DNA of 39,374 bases from CAWHOW01 sp050013795 (GCA_050013795.1 JBEKEO010000014.1:1-39374); one strand, 5' to 3'. Counted from the first letter of the stretch, positions 8,784 through 17,877 are shown. Numbers and translations are program-made. The notes: a model not told the origin generated them from the letters alone.

Positions 8784-9094
8784 TTAAGTTATAATAGGGT
8801 AATAGCAGGTGGTAAAGTTAATTAAATTTTGAAAGGGAAAATGGGGAGAGAAAAAGTCGTAAGTAACAAGTAGCAAGTTTGAAATAACGGGTACAATAAC
8901 TGGCGGAATTTTTCTTTCCTTCTAATAATCGGTCCGATGATTGTAATCATCTGCTATATTCTTATAATCATTAGCAGGATCATTAAAAGGAACTACACTA
9001 TAAAAACCATCCGTTGTTATTTATTTTATTGTCTTGTTTTCAGGCTTTTAGCATCAATATTATAATTAATTTTCCTCACGTTTTTTAATTTTTA
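8784..9094. other. Gene-free stretch with small repeats and a possible decayed coding remnant
   Basis: No convincing gene lies between polA and the guanylyltransferase gene. It holds a short tandem-like repeat (AAGTAACAAGTAGCAAG near 8860-8877), a perfect 7-bp inverted repeat (GATGATT gt AATCATC, 8936-8951), and a 32-codon minus-strand frame without an ATG (8922-9020) whose translation looks protein-like (DGFYSVVPFNDPANDY). The last may be chance or a gene remnant. Confidence 0.4.
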
Positions 9095-9102
9095 TACTTT
9101 TG
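9095..9102 (+). promoter_or_regulatory. -7 promoter box of the guanylyltransferase gene
   Basis: TACTTTTG matches TAnnTTTG and lies 25 bases before the ATG. I see no clear TTG at the -33 position, so this rests on the -7 box alone. Confidence 0.5.
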
Positions 9103-9127
9103 CAAACTATTTAAACGATTTTTTGTG

Positions 9128-10216
9128 ATGAACAAGAATGATTATTGTGTTATAATGGCAGGAGGTGTGGGTACGCGTTTCTGGCCTATAAGCAGAACAG
9201 CCCACCCTAAGCAGTTTATTGATATACTCGGGACAGGACAGACACTCATCCAGCAAACCTATGACAGGTTCAGAAAAGTTTGTTTAAAAGAAAATATCTA
9301 CGTAGTTACCAACGACTTATATAAATCACTTGTTCTTGAGCAAATACCCGATATCAGCGAAAAACAGATAATTTGTGAACCTGCACGCCGAAATACAGCT
9401 CCCTGTATTGCTTATTCCTGTCATAAGATTTCAAACCTGAATCCAGAAGCCAATGTTATTGTTGCCCCTTCCGATCATATCATTCTTAAAGAAGATATTT
9501 TTGTTGAAATAATTCATGCGGCATTAAAATGCAGTGCTGCAAACGATTGGCTTCTTACGCTTGGAATAAAGCCAAGCAGACCAGATACTGGTTATGGCTA
9601 TATACAGTTCAACCAGGAAACAGCATGTGCCGATCACAGGATAAGGAAAGTGAAGACATTTACTGAAAAGCCTGTTCTTGAAATGGCGAAATCGTTCCTG
9701 AAAAGCGGTGATTTTTTATGGAATTCGGGTATATTTATATGGAAAGCAAAATCTATCTTAGCTGCATTTGAAAAACATCTTCCCGAAATAGACAGCTTAT
9801 TCAAGGAGGGATTAAAAAAATACAATACTTCTAAAGAAAAAGCTTTTATTAAGAAAGCTTATACTGTTTGCCGCAATATTTCTATCGACTATGGAGTTAT
9901 GGAAAAAGCAAATAATGTGTATGTCCTCCAGTCTGATTTTGGATGGTCCGATCTTGGAACATGGGGTTCTCTTTATGAAATACGCGACAAGAACAAAGAC
10001 GGAAATGCTATTGTAGGCAAAAATGTGATGGTTTATGATTCAAAGAACTGCATTGTTAATATGCCGAATGATAAACTGGTACTTATGCAGGGGCTTCACG
10101 ATTGTATAATAGTGGAATCCGACAATATCCTCCTAATCTGCAAAATGACTGATGAACAGCAGATACGTAAATTTGTGAATGATGTGAAGATTGAAAAGGG
10201 CGAACAGTTCGTTTAA
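9128..10216 (+). CDS. manC: Mannose-1-phosphate guanylyltransferase (GDP-mannose pyrophosphorylase)
   Basis: The longest frame starts at GTG 9125, but the ATG one codon later is preferred. The 362-residue protein has the nucleotidyltransferase signature near its start (IMAGGVGTRFWPISR) followed by HPKQF. It also has the family blocks EPARRNTAPCIAY, VAPSDHII, GYGYIQF, FTEKP, WNSGIFIWK and DFGWSDLGTWGSLYE. The enzyme joins GTP and mannose-1-phosphate to give GDP-mannose for surface polysaccharide, O-antigen or glycoprotein glycans. It is shorter than bifunctional ManC and ends without the C-terminal cupin isomerase domain, as is usual in Bacteroidetes. No polysaccharide genes flank it, so it probably serves as a housekeeping sugar-nucleotide enzyme. 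It converges on the next gene with only 7 bases between stops. Confidence 0.92.
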   Translation: MNKNDYCVIMAGGVGTRFWPISRTAHPKQFIDILGTGQTLIQQTYDRFRKVCLKENIYVVTNDLYKSLVLEQIPDISEKQIICEPARRNTAPCIAYSCHKISNLNPEANVIVAPSDHIILKEDIFVEIIHAALKCSAANDWLLTLGIKPSRPDTGYGYIQFNQETACADHRIRKVKTFTEKPVLEMAKSFLKSGDFLWNSGIFIWKAKSILAAFEKHLPEIDSLFKEGLKKYNTSKEKAFIKKAYTVCRNISIDYGVMEKANNVYVLQSDFGWSDLGTWGSLYEIRDKNKDGNAIVGKNVMVYDSKNCIVNMPNDKLVLMQGLHDCIIVESDNILLICKMTDEQQIRKFVNDVKIEKGEQFV

Positions 10217-10223
10217 GCATTCT

Positions 10224-10868
10224 TTAAATTATAATCCTCATTGAAGGGTCGAATAACTCGGGCGAAAGTTTTTTGTTCTTGTGATTCTTTTCCATATGTC
10301 TCCTGAAAAGACCATGCTTATGAGTTTTTGCCCTATTATTTCCTTTGGAAGCACGAAAACGGAATATGTGTTTTCCCCCGCTAAATGTTGACGTTTCCTT
10401 TTCCCGCTTATACCGTTTAAAGAATAAGAATTTCTTCTTTACTACTTTTTTCTTTTTCAGGTTATATTCATATGAACCAATGTTTTCTCTTGTATCAGTC
10501 CTTATGTCGGAACTCACCCTATCTCTTTTGTCTTTTTTATTCCAGAATATCAAATATTTTTTACCAACTACTTTCCTTTGTTTTTCGCTGTATTCATACG
10601 ACCCCGTTGATTGATTTTCTTTACGTATCGAGGAAGTACTCCTGTTGTGTTTGCTATAGTTTGAAAAAGGATTTCTATTATTTTTTCTTGTATTTAACTT
10701 GTAAATGCCTTTATCTTTAGCTGCTTTTCTCTGGTATATTCGATTTTGATTATCAATTACCTCTTTTTTTTGTCCACTGAATGAATTTCTGCGACTATTT
10801 ATTTTTCTTTGGCAAGATGCCAAAAATAGAGAAAGCAGAAAACACAGTATTATCAGTGGATTACGCAT
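10224..10868 (-). CDS. Very basic lipoprotein with internal repeat, unknown function
   Basis: The longest frame begins at TTG (10880); the ATG at 10868 gives a clean lipoprotein signal (MRNPLIILCFLLSLFLASC, Cys at 19). The rest of the 214 residues is extremely rich in Lys and Arg and has almost no hydrophobic core. A unit of about 27 residues appears twice: GSYEYSEKQRKVVGKKYLIF near residue 90 and GSYEYNLKKKKVVKKKFLFF near 131. The C-terminus is basic with a conserved-looking end (LSPELFDPSMR). I do not recognise a family. A basic membrane-anchored protein could bind LPS, peptidoglycan or nucleic acid, but that is speculation. It is transcribed alone, convergent with the guanylyltransferase gene and divergent from the peptidase gene. 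Confidence 0.65.
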   Translation of the reverse strand: MRNPLIILCFLLSLFLASCQRKINSRRNSFSGQKKEVIDNQNRIYQRKAAKDKGIYKLNTRKNNRNPFSNYSKHNRSTSSIRKENQSTGSYEYSEKQRKVVGKKYLIFWNKKDKRDRVSSDIRTDTRENIGSYEYNLKKKKVVKKKFLFFKRYKREKETSTFSGGKHIFRFRASKGNNRAKTHKHGLFRRHMEKNHKNKKLSPELFDPSMRIII

Positions 10869-11036
10869 GATATTAAACAAAAAATGTGATTACGGAGTGC
10901 TATTCAATTCATTTATCTAAATGGATTTTGTATATGTCTAATTTCCGGATAATAATTGTAACTTTATGATAAAATATTTCGTACTTTGTATTCAATAATT
11001 TACTTATACGTAGTTAATTCTAAAAATATCCAATAT

Positions 11037-13229
11037 ATGTTAAAAAAATTATTTCTTAGTATAACTGTGATAGTAGTTTTTGCAAATATACCTAAACCTG
11101 TAAAAGCTGATGAAGGAATGTGGCTTCCGTTGCTCGTTGACCGCCTAAATTATGTTGATATGCAGAAAATGGGACTGCATCTTACCGCTGATGAAATATA
11201 CAGCGTAAATCATTCCAGCATGAAAGATGCTATCGTGCAGTTTGGTTATGGTTGTACAGGAGCTGTAATATCGAAAGAAGGTTTGGTTATTACAAATCAT
11301 CATTGTGGACTACAGTCAATACAAGCAAACAGCACAATCGAAAATGATTATATTACCAATGGTTTTTGGGCAAAAAATAAAAATGAAGAACTTTCATGTG
11401 ACGGGTTGGCGGTTACTTTCCTTATCAGGATAGAAGATGTTACGCAAAAGATACTTGGTGAACTGAACGATAAAATGACCGAAAAAGAAAGATCTGCAAA
11501 AGTTGATGAATTATCAGCAAAGATTAAAGCAGAAGCAATAAAAGACACACCTTATGAAGCCAGCGTAAAAGGTTTTTTTGAGGGAAATGAATATTATTTG
11601 TTTGTGTCGGAAACATTTAAAGACATAAGGATGGTTGGCGCTCCTCCTACCTGTATTGGGGATTTTGGCGGAGATACTGATAACTGGATGTGGCCGCGCC
11701 ACACTGGTGACTTCTCCATCTTCAGGATTTATACCGCGCCTGACGGTAAGCCGGCAGAGTATTCAAAAAATAATATTCCTTTAAAACCCAAATATTCTTT
11801 GCCGGTTTCAATTGCCGGATATAAAACAAATGATTTTTCAATGATTTTAGGTTTTCCAGGAACTACTGACAGGTTCCTTACATCTTATGGTATTAATTTG
11901 ACGTTGGAACAATCCAATCCGTCTATCATTAAAATACGTACCGAAAAGCTTTCCATTATGAAGGCTGATATGGATGCAAGCCCTGAAGTAAAATTAAAGT
12001 ATACGGCCAAATACCAATTCTCATCAAATTATTGGAAATATTATATTGGTCAGAGCAAAGGACTGATGAGTTTAAAATTATACGATACGAAAAAGGAAAT
12101 TGAAGATGCTTTCTCAAAATGGGTGAATTCCAGCAACGATAACAAAGCCAAATATGGTGAAGCACTTACAGATATTTCCAATGCTTATAAAGAATTGAAT
12201 AAATATACAAAAGCACGTTGGTATTTTCTTGAAGGTTTAATGCGCGGATGTGAGATTATTACTTATGCACACAGATTTGATGCCCTTTATGATGATTTAA
12301 ATAAAGATCAACCGGATAAAGATAAGATTAATAAAGAGGTGGCATCACTGAAATCATTGACCGATAAATATTTTAAGGATTATAATGCGCCGACCGACCA
12401 AAAACTCTTTGCTGCAATGGTTAGTTTATTTTACAATGATGTTAACCTTGAATATCGACCAGATATCTTTAACGAGATTTCTAAGAAATATAAAAATGAC
12501 TTTAAGCAATTTGCTTCCGATATCTTCAGGAAATCAATCTTTGCTAATCAGAACAAGATTGAAAATTTCCTTTTAAAACCAGAGAAATCAATTCTTGAAA
12601 AGGATCCCGGGTATAAAATCCTGCAATCAGTGATGGACAAATACACTGAAATTACAGCTAAAATTACTGAAGCGAATAATTTATTAAGCAGGGGGAACCG
12701 GATTTTCATGGCTGGTTTAAAAGCAATGGATCCTGATAAGAAATTCTATCCTAATGCAAATTCAACTATGCGTATGTCTTATGGGAAAGTGCTTGATTAT
12801 TTTCCAAAAGATGCTGTTCATTATGATTTCTGCACAACACTAAAAGGAGTGATAGATAAAGAAGATTCTACGAATGAAGAATTCATCGTCCCAAAAAAAT
12901 TGAAAGAACTTTACGAAACAAAGGATTATGGAAGGTATGCTGAAAACGGGGAAATTAAAGTTTGTTTCCTTACCAATAACGATATTACGGGCGGTAATTC
13001 CGGAAGCCCTGTTATAAATGGCGACGGGCAATTAATTGGCTTGGCATTCGATTGTAATTGGGAAGCTATGACCAATAACATTGCGTATAGTCCGGATCTG
13101 CAGCGTTCGATTTGTGTCGATATGCGTTATGTGCTTTTTATTATTGATAAATATGCAGGAGCAACAAACCTGATAAAAGAAATGAATATTGTTGATAAAT
13201 CTAATAAAAATAAAAACTCCGGATCCTGA
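11037..13229 (+). CDS. S46 family dipeptidyl-peptidase (DPP7/DPP11 type)
   Basis: The longest frame begins at TTG 10986; the ATG at 11037 gives a normal signal peptide (cleavage near VKADEGMW, residues 22-29) and 730 residues. It has a double-barrel chymotrypsin-like fold with an inserted helical domain. The triad can be read directly: His in VITNHHCG (88/89), Asp in HTGDF (225) and Ser in GGNSGSPV (655). The family block GGDTDNWMWPRHTGDF is intact. These periplasmic enzymes remove dipeptides from oligopeptide N-termini and serve amino-acid-based growth. The residue 18 after the catalytic Ser sets P1 preference (Gly in DPP7-type, Arg in DPP11-type); here it is Cys 673 (AFDCNWE), so specificity cannot be assigned. 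No peptide transporter lies beside it. Confidence 0.93.
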   Translation: MLKKLFLSITVIVVFANIPKPVKADEGMWLPLLVDRLNYVDMQKMGLHLTADEIYSVNHSSMKDAIVQFGYGCTGAVISKEGLVITNHHCGLQSIQANSTIENDYITNGFWAKNKNEELSCDGLAVTFLIRIEDVTQKILGELNDKMTEKERSAKVDELSAKIKAEAIKDTPYEASVKGFFEGNEYYLFVSETFKDIRMVGAPPTCIGDFGGDTDNWMWPRHTGDFSIFRIYTAPDGKPAEYSKNNIPLKPKYSLPVSIAGYKTNDFSMILGFPGTTDRFLTSYGINLTLEQSNPSIIKIRTEKLSIMKADMDASPEVKLKYTAKYQFSSNYWKYYIGQSKGLMSLKLYDTKKEIEDAFSKWVNSSNDNKAKYGEALTDISNAYKELNKYTKARWYFLEGLMRGCEIITYAHRFDALYDDLNKDQPDKDKINKEVASLKSLTDKYFKDYNAPTDQKLFAAMVSLFYNDVNLEYRPDIFNEISKKYKNDFKQFASDIFRKSIFANQNKIENFLLKPEKSILEKDPGYKILQSVMDKYTEITAKITEANNLLSRGNRIFMAGLKAMDPDKKFYPNANSTMRMSYGKVLDYFPKDAVHYDFCTTLKGVIDKEDSTNEEFIVPKKLKELYETKDYGRYAENGEIKVCFLTNNDITGGNSGSPVINGDGQLIGLAFDCNWEAMTNNIAYSPDLQRSICVDMRYVLFIIDKYAGATNLIKEMNIVDKSNKNKNSGS

Positions 13230-13272
13230 TTTATTAATGACAGAATAGTTTAAAACCAATAAATTATTCTTG

Positions 13273-13965
13273 CTATTTGGTGAGTAATTTAAACCCTACA
13301 CCATGTACATTGAGCAATTCAATGCTTGGGTCGTCCTTCAGGTACTTTCGAATCTTGGCAATATATACATCCATGCTTCGAGCATTAAAATAACTGTCGT
13401 TATTCCAAACCCTGTTAAGCGCGATTGTTCTGTCAAGAACTGAATTCATGTTTTCACATAAGATTCTAAGAAGATCCGCTTCTTTAGATGTTAATTTCTG
13501 GGTGTTTTTACCAATAGTAAGTGTTTGGTGAGCATAATCAAATAGGTATGCCCCTATTTTAAAAACTGTTTGGTCAACAGCTATGGTAGTATCTGCCCTA
13601 CGTAGGATTGCTTTAATCCTCAGCAATAATTCTTCCATACTGAATGGTTTGGTAAGATAATCATCGGCACCCAGCTGCAAGCCTTCAATCCTGTCTTCCT
13701 GCATTGATTTTGCCGTTAGAAAAAGTATAGGAATTTTTTTATCAGTTTTTCTAATGTCTTTTGCAATAGTGAATCCATCCTTTACAGGCATCATCACATC
13801 AAGAATACAGAAATCGAATTTTTCTTTTATATATGCTTCATACGCTTCTTTACCATTGACAAATAATTTTGTCGGATATCCCTTCGCTTCAAGATAAGCT
13901 TTCAGAATAGTTCCAAGATTGTGATCATCTTCAGCAAGCAGAATTTTTAATTCCTTGTTTTCCAT
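13273..13965 (-). CDS. rprY: OmpR/PhoB-family response regulator, RprY-like
   Basis: A 230-residue regulator. The receiver domain (~5-120) has the acidic pocket AEDD (11-14), the phospho-acceptor Asp 56 in CILDVMMP, Thr 85 in LFLTAKS and Lys 107 in YLTKPFS. Residues ~130-230 are a winged-helix DNA-binding domain (LTSKEADLLRILCEN, RVWNNDSYFNARSMDVYIAK, VHGVGFKL). Its start is 2 bases after the stop of the histidine kinase gene, so the two are translated from one mRNA. The pair resembles RprX/RprY of Bacteroides. The gene symbol is by family resemblance; the stimulus and regulon are not shown by the sequence. Confidence 0.88.
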   Translation of the reverse strand: MENKELKILLAEDDHNLGTILKAYLEAKGYPTKLFVNGKEAYEAYIKEKFDFCILDVMMPVKDGFTIAKDIRKTDKKIPILFLTAKSMQEDRIEGLQLGADDYLTKPFSMEELLLRIKAILRRADTTIAVDQTVFKIGAYLFDYAHQTLTIGKNTQKLTSKEADLLRILCENMNSVLDRTIALNRVWNNDSYFNARSMDVYIAKIRKYLKDDPSIELLNVHGVGFKLLTK

Positions 13966-13967
13966 AG

Positions 13968-15617
13968 TTATAAAATATTAGATTCGGCAAAGGGCAAATA
14001 TACTGTAAATTTTGAACCTTTTTTTAGTTCACTTTCCACATCCACATTCCCGTTGTGCATTTCAATTATTGTTTTAACATAGCTTAAGCCAAGGCCAAAT
14101 CCTTTTACGTTGTGAATATTTCCGGTAGGTACACGATAAAGTTTATCAAAGATCTTCTTCAGGTTGGTATGGCTTATTCCTATTCCGTTATCCGCAACAG
14201 ATATATATACACCAGATTCATTATTTTCAGTTGCTATTAATATTTGTGGCTTTTCCGTGGAATATTTATTTGCATTATCAACCAGGTTATAAATTACATT
14301 GGTGATATGGACTTTATCTGCATTAATGATACAGTTAGAAGCATTCAGATCAGTTATTATTTCCCCATTCTTTGAATTGACCTGAAGTTGGATATTTTTA
14401 ATAACTTCATTAATTACAAAATGAATATCCATTGGTTCCTTCTTCAATTTTATCTGGCCTTTCTCAAGAACCGCTGTTTGTAGAATCTTTTCTGCCATTA
14501 CCCCCAATCTTTTATTCTCATCGTCAATAACATGAAGATAATTTTTATAAAGATTCTCCGGTTTGGAAATATCATCATCATTTAAGGCCTGGCATGCAAG
14601 AGAGATCGTAGATATGGGGGTTTTAAATTCGTGAGTCATATTATTAATGAAATCATTCTTCATTTCAGACAGTTTTTTCTGTTTAATGATAGTCCGTATG
14701 GTATAAATAAATGAAAGGATAATAAAAACAATCAGCATTGCTGCAATGAAAAGCATTAACCATGTTTGTGTAAATAAATATGTTTCTTTCTTCGGGAAAT
14801 AAATCAACAGGTATTCGGGAGTACGGTATAAATCGCTTGGAAAAAGATTAAAAGAAACGCTTTTCTCCATCAGTTCTTTATGATATTTCCCTGTTTTTTC
14901 AAGAACCAAATCGCTTTTTAATGGACTATATATTCCAAATTCGAAATCCGTATGTATTCCTTTATTAATAAGTTCAGATTTAATTAATGAATCCATTTTC
15001 GAAGGATCTACACTTTCTTCTATGGATTTATCATTTTTGTTATTAAACATTTCTTCAAAAACATCATTCACAAGGAAAGATTTTTTCATGAACTTGTCAA
15101 TCTTGTCACTGATGCTGTCGAAACGGTTGGAGGGAAAATAATATTCAGGAACAGATATCGGCTTGATTTCGCTTTTAAACTTAATTTTCTTAATTGAATC
15201 TTTTCCTTTCACCACAACCACGCTGGAATCAATACGCTTTATGACGTTACCGGGAATTGTTTCGGCATATTCAACAGTAAACCGTTTGCTTGTATAATTA
15301 ATATAAGAAGCTTTCTGAACATTGAAATCATAGGCCATGGATTCCATTTCTTTTGTAAACATATTATGGATGGAGTCAATGGTTGAATAAATCGAAGTGT
15401 TTGGACGGCCCTTTTTAATCCTGTTTTTAATACGATCGGCAACTTCCAGTTTCTCAAGCTTATAAATTACATTCGTTACTGCTTCATTAACACTCCTGTC
15501 GAAGTTGGCCTCTTTAACAGCAAGCGCATTCTTTATCCAGTAAAGCTGTATGCTTACCAGCCCGACCAATGCAAGAGTAATTAGAATTATAATGAAAACA
15601 ATAACTTTCTTATTCAC
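13968..15617 (-). CDS. rprX: Membrane sensor histidine kinase, RprX-like
   Basis: A 549-residue kinase. The start is GTG at 15617; there is no ATG upstream in frame. Transmembrane helix 1 is at ~5-28 and helix 2 at ~286-309. The ~255 residues between form a periplasmic sensor domain that I do not recognise, rich in Lys, Ser and Asp. The HisKA domain has the phospho-acceptor His 329 in NMTHEFKTPISTIS. The ATPase domain has the N-box (NVIYNLVDNANKYS), G1 (ADNGIGIS) and G2 (GFGLGLSYV). All catalytic boxes are intact. A TAATTTTG box on this strand (15622-15629) lies only 4 bases before the GTG; if used, the message would be leaderless or nearly so. Confidence 0.88.
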   Translation of the reverse strand: MNKKVIVFIIILITLALVGLVSIQLYWIKNALAVKEANFDRSVNEAVTNVIYKLEKLEVADRIKNRIKKGRPNTSIYSTIDSIHNMFTKEMESMAYDFNVQKASYINYTSKRFTVEYAETIPGNVIKRIDSSVVVVKGKDSIKKIKFKSEIKPISVPEYYFPSNRFDSISDKIDKFMKKSFLVNDVFEEMFNNKNDKSIEESVDPSKMDSLIKSELINKGIHTDFEFGIYSPLKSDLVLEKTGKYHKELMEKSVSFNLFPSDLYRTPEYLLIYFPKKETYLFTQTWLMLFIAAMLIVFIILSFIYTIRTIIKQKKLSEMKNDFINNMTHEFKTPISTISLACQALNDDDISKPENLYKNYLHVIDDENKRLGVMAEKILQTAVLEKGQIKLKKEPMDIHFVINEVIKNIQLQVNSKNGEIITDLNASNCIINADKVHITNVIYNLVDNANKYSTEKPQILIATENNESGVYISVADNGIGISHTNLKKIFDKLYRVPTGNIHNVKGFGLGLSYVKTIIEMHNGNVDVESELKKGSKFTVYLPFAESNIL

Positions 15618-15795
15618 AAAACAAAATTACTTTTAATATGTGTAAACCTCCCGACAATATTGGCCTTTAACATATTTTAACTTTTGTTAACGTCCTTTAA
15701 CATCTATAAGTGTTAAGCTATAGTACATTTACAAAACGAAATTTCGAATAATGTCTTAATATAATTTGTGTGTTTTTTGGGGTTATTAATTTGTA

Positions 15796-15834
15796 AGAAA
15801 AAGAGTGAAGAAATCTTCACTCTTTTTCTTTTTT
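15796..15834 (+). terminator. Perfect hairpin with T-run, no gene upstream of it
   Basis: A 15-bp perfect inverted repeat (15796-15810 and 15815-15829, loop AAAT) is followed by a T-run to 15834. It has the form of a strong Rho-independent terminator on the plus strand. However, it sits between two divergent genes, and no plus-strand gene ends before it. It could end a small RNA starting in 15640-15790 or block read-through. Confidence 0.7.
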
Positions 15835-15837
15835 AAT

Positions 15838-15845
15838 TAATTTTG
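15838..15845 (+). promoter_or_regulatory. Possible -7 box of the TPR membrane protein gene
   Basis: TAATTTTG fits TAnnTTTG and lies 14 bases before the ATG at 15860, giving a very short leader. No clear -33 element is seen. Confidence 0.35.
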
Positions 15846-15859
15846 TTTTTTGACGTCTC

Positions 15860-17650
15860 ATGCCAAAACAAGTTACATTAAAAACCAAGAAGAATATTTC
15901 CCCAAAGTCTGTTCCGGCAAAGAGAAAAAATTATCATATTATTTTTATTGTTGTCTGTTGCCTGATAACAGTTATCAGTTATTTCCCGTCATTATTTAAC
16001 CAGATAGATATATGGGATGATTATTATTACCTGTCTGTTGATTCGCTTATAAAAGGTTTATCCTGGCATAACATAAAAGAGATATTCTCTACCCCATACC
16101 TTGCCAATTATCAACCCCTGACAATTATTTCATATGCTTTTGAATATCATTTTTTCAAGCTTACTCCATGGATATATCATATTGATAACATCATCATTCA
16201 TTTGATCAACACAGCGCTGTTATTCTGGTTTGTGAATAAGCTGACATCAAAACTTCCTGTTGCCATAATAACGGCTTTGTTATTTGGCATTCATCCCCTT
16301 CATGTGGAATCAGTGACATGGGTATCCGAAAGAAAAGATGTGCTGTATGCTTTCTTCTTCATTCTTGGCATGTTGAGTTACCTTAAATATACCGAAGCAA
16401 AAGAAAATAAATATTACATCTTTACTTTACTATTATTTATCTTCTCCTGCCTTTCGAAAGGCATGGCGGTTACCTTTTCGGCCATCTTGATATTGATTGA
16501 TTTTTTGAAGGATAAAAAGATCATACTTAAAAAACTGATTGACAAAATTCCCTTCTTTGCTATTTCAATTATTTTCGGAATCATTACAATCTGGGCTCAG
16601 AAAGCAGGAGGTGCTGTTGCTTTTGCAACAAATGAATTATATACTTTGTCCGACAGAATCTTCTTTGCTAATTACAGTTTGTTCTTCTATATATATAAAA
16701 TGTTTATTCCCATTCATCTTTCGGGGCTTTATCCTTACCCTCAAAACATGAGTGTGGCCTTACCAATAATGTATTATATTTCCCCTGTAGTTAATTTATT
16801 GTTTTTTGCCGTTATCATTTATTCCATAAAACGCTCCAATAAAGTAATCTTCGGATGTTTGTTTTTTCTGGTAAGCATATTTCCTGTTCTGCAGATAATG
16901 TCAATTGGCGCTGCTATTGCAGCCGACCGTTATTTTTATGTTTCGTCCATAGGGTTGTTTTTCCTTGCGGGATGCGGTTTTAATTATCTGTATGAAAATA
17001 AAAAATATCGTTCATTGATTGTAATCATTGGCTCGATAATGATTATTTTATTTAGCGGACTTACGTTTGAACGCACAGCAATATGGAAAAATTGCGCTAC
17101 CTTTTGGGGTAATGTTGCCAAAGAATTTCCCCGGCTTGAACTGGCATATTATAACAGGGCTGCTTATTATTATGAAAATAAAAATTATGATGCTGCGCTT
17201 GCTGATTTTTCAAAAGCCATTGAAATTTATCCTAAATATAAAGAATCGTTACAATGGAGGGCGGATATATATAATAAGAAATCACTGTATAAGCCTGAAA
17301 CGGACGACCTGCTTAAATTAGTTGAAATTGATCCGGAAAACTATGACAATTATTCCAAGCTTGGAGAAATTTACGGACGGTATCTGAACGAACCTGATAA
17401 ATCTCTTTCTTTTCTTCTTAAAGCTTATGAACTGAAACCCGAAAACGAAGGGAATATTACCAATATTGGCATTGTTTACGGGATGAAAGGCGATTTTAAA
17501 CAGGCATTGCAATATTTTACCAAAGCATATACACTTAATCCTAACGATACCAATAACCTCAGGAATATTACACTAACATACAAAAGTCTGGGCGATGAGA
17601 AAATGGCTGATGAATATTTTTCAAGGATTGCTAAGATGAGGCAGAAGTAA
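15860..17650 (+). CDS. Multi-span membrane protein with C-terminal TPR repeats, TMTC-like
   Basis: A 596-residue protein. After a basic N-terminus, ten or so hydrophobic helices run from ~27 to ~405. The first periplasmic loop has an acidic motif (NQIDIWDDYYYLS, near 49-61), as in GT-C glycosyltransferases. The conserved loop HPLHVESVTWVSERKD (~143-158) is typical of eukaryotic TMTC proteins and their bacterial relatives. The last ~175 residues hold about four to five TPR units (for example YYNRAAYYYENKNYDAALAD, NEGNITNIGIVYGMKGD). TMTC proteins are O-mannosyltransferases in animals; for bacterial relatives, transfer of a lipid-linked sugar to exported protein is a fair guess, not shown. It is transcribed alone. 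Confidence 0.78.
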   Translation: MPKQVTLKTKKNISPKSVPAKRKNYHIIFIVVCCLITVISYFPSLFNQIDIWDDYYYLSVDSLIKGLSWHNIKEIFSTPYLANYQPLTIISYAFEYHFFKLTPWIYHIDNIIIHLINTALLFWFVNKLTSKLPVAIITALLFGIHPLHVESVTWVSERKDVLYAFFFILGMLSYLKYTEAKENKYYIFTLLLFIFSCLSKGMAVTFSAILILIDFLKDKKIILKKLIDKIPFFAISIIFGIITIWAQKAGGAVAFATNELYTLSDRIFFANYSLFFYIYKMFIPIHLSGLYPYPQNMSVALPIMYYISPVVNLLFFAVIIYSIKRSNKVIFGCLFFLVSIFPVLQIMSIGAAIAADRYFYVSSIGLFFLAGCGFNYLYENKKYRSLIVIIGSIMIILFSGLTFERTAIWKNCATFWGNVAKEFPRLELAYYNRAAYYYENKNYDAALADFSKAIEIYPKYKESLQWRADIYNKKSLYKPETDDLLKLVEIDPENYDNYSKLGEIYGRYLNEPDKSLSFLLKAYELKPENEGNITNIGIVYGMKGDFKQALQYFTKAYTLNPNDTNNLRNITLTYKSLGDEKMADEYFSRIAKMRQK

Positions 17651-17653
17651 ATT

Positions 17654-17710
17654 AATAGTGAGTAGCAGGTTGAATGCCGCTGCTAACTGCCCACTATTTG
17701 CAGTTTTTTT
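17654..17710 (+). terminator. Probable imperfect-hairpin terminator after the TPR membrane protein
   Basis: AATAGTG-AGTAGCAG at 17654-17668 can pair with CTGCTAACT and CACTATT at 17680-17698, with small bulges. A run of seven T at 17704-17710 follows. The hairpin is long and irregular, so it may also be a remnant of a dispersed palindromic repeat. Confidence 0.5.
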
Positions 17711-17877
17711 AATGGGAACACTCTTGCTTATATTTGTTCATACCCCTCAACCAAAATCCAAAGCAACTAAGTAAAAGTAGTAATCAGCTCGATATCTATC
17801 GTTATCAGTACGAAAACGACTTTATCCCATTTGCATTGGAAATCAGGAAGGTATGTTTTTGAGGTTTATAAAGCAAT

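Noticed and set aside
7715..8825. Several plus-strand frames opposite polA
   Set aside because: They are antisense shadows of well-conserved polA codons, with no ribosome sites.
8860..8880. AAGTAACAAGTAGCAAG-like repeat as an insertion-sequence end
   Set aside because: No partner copy with a transposase between; it is a short low-complexity repeat.
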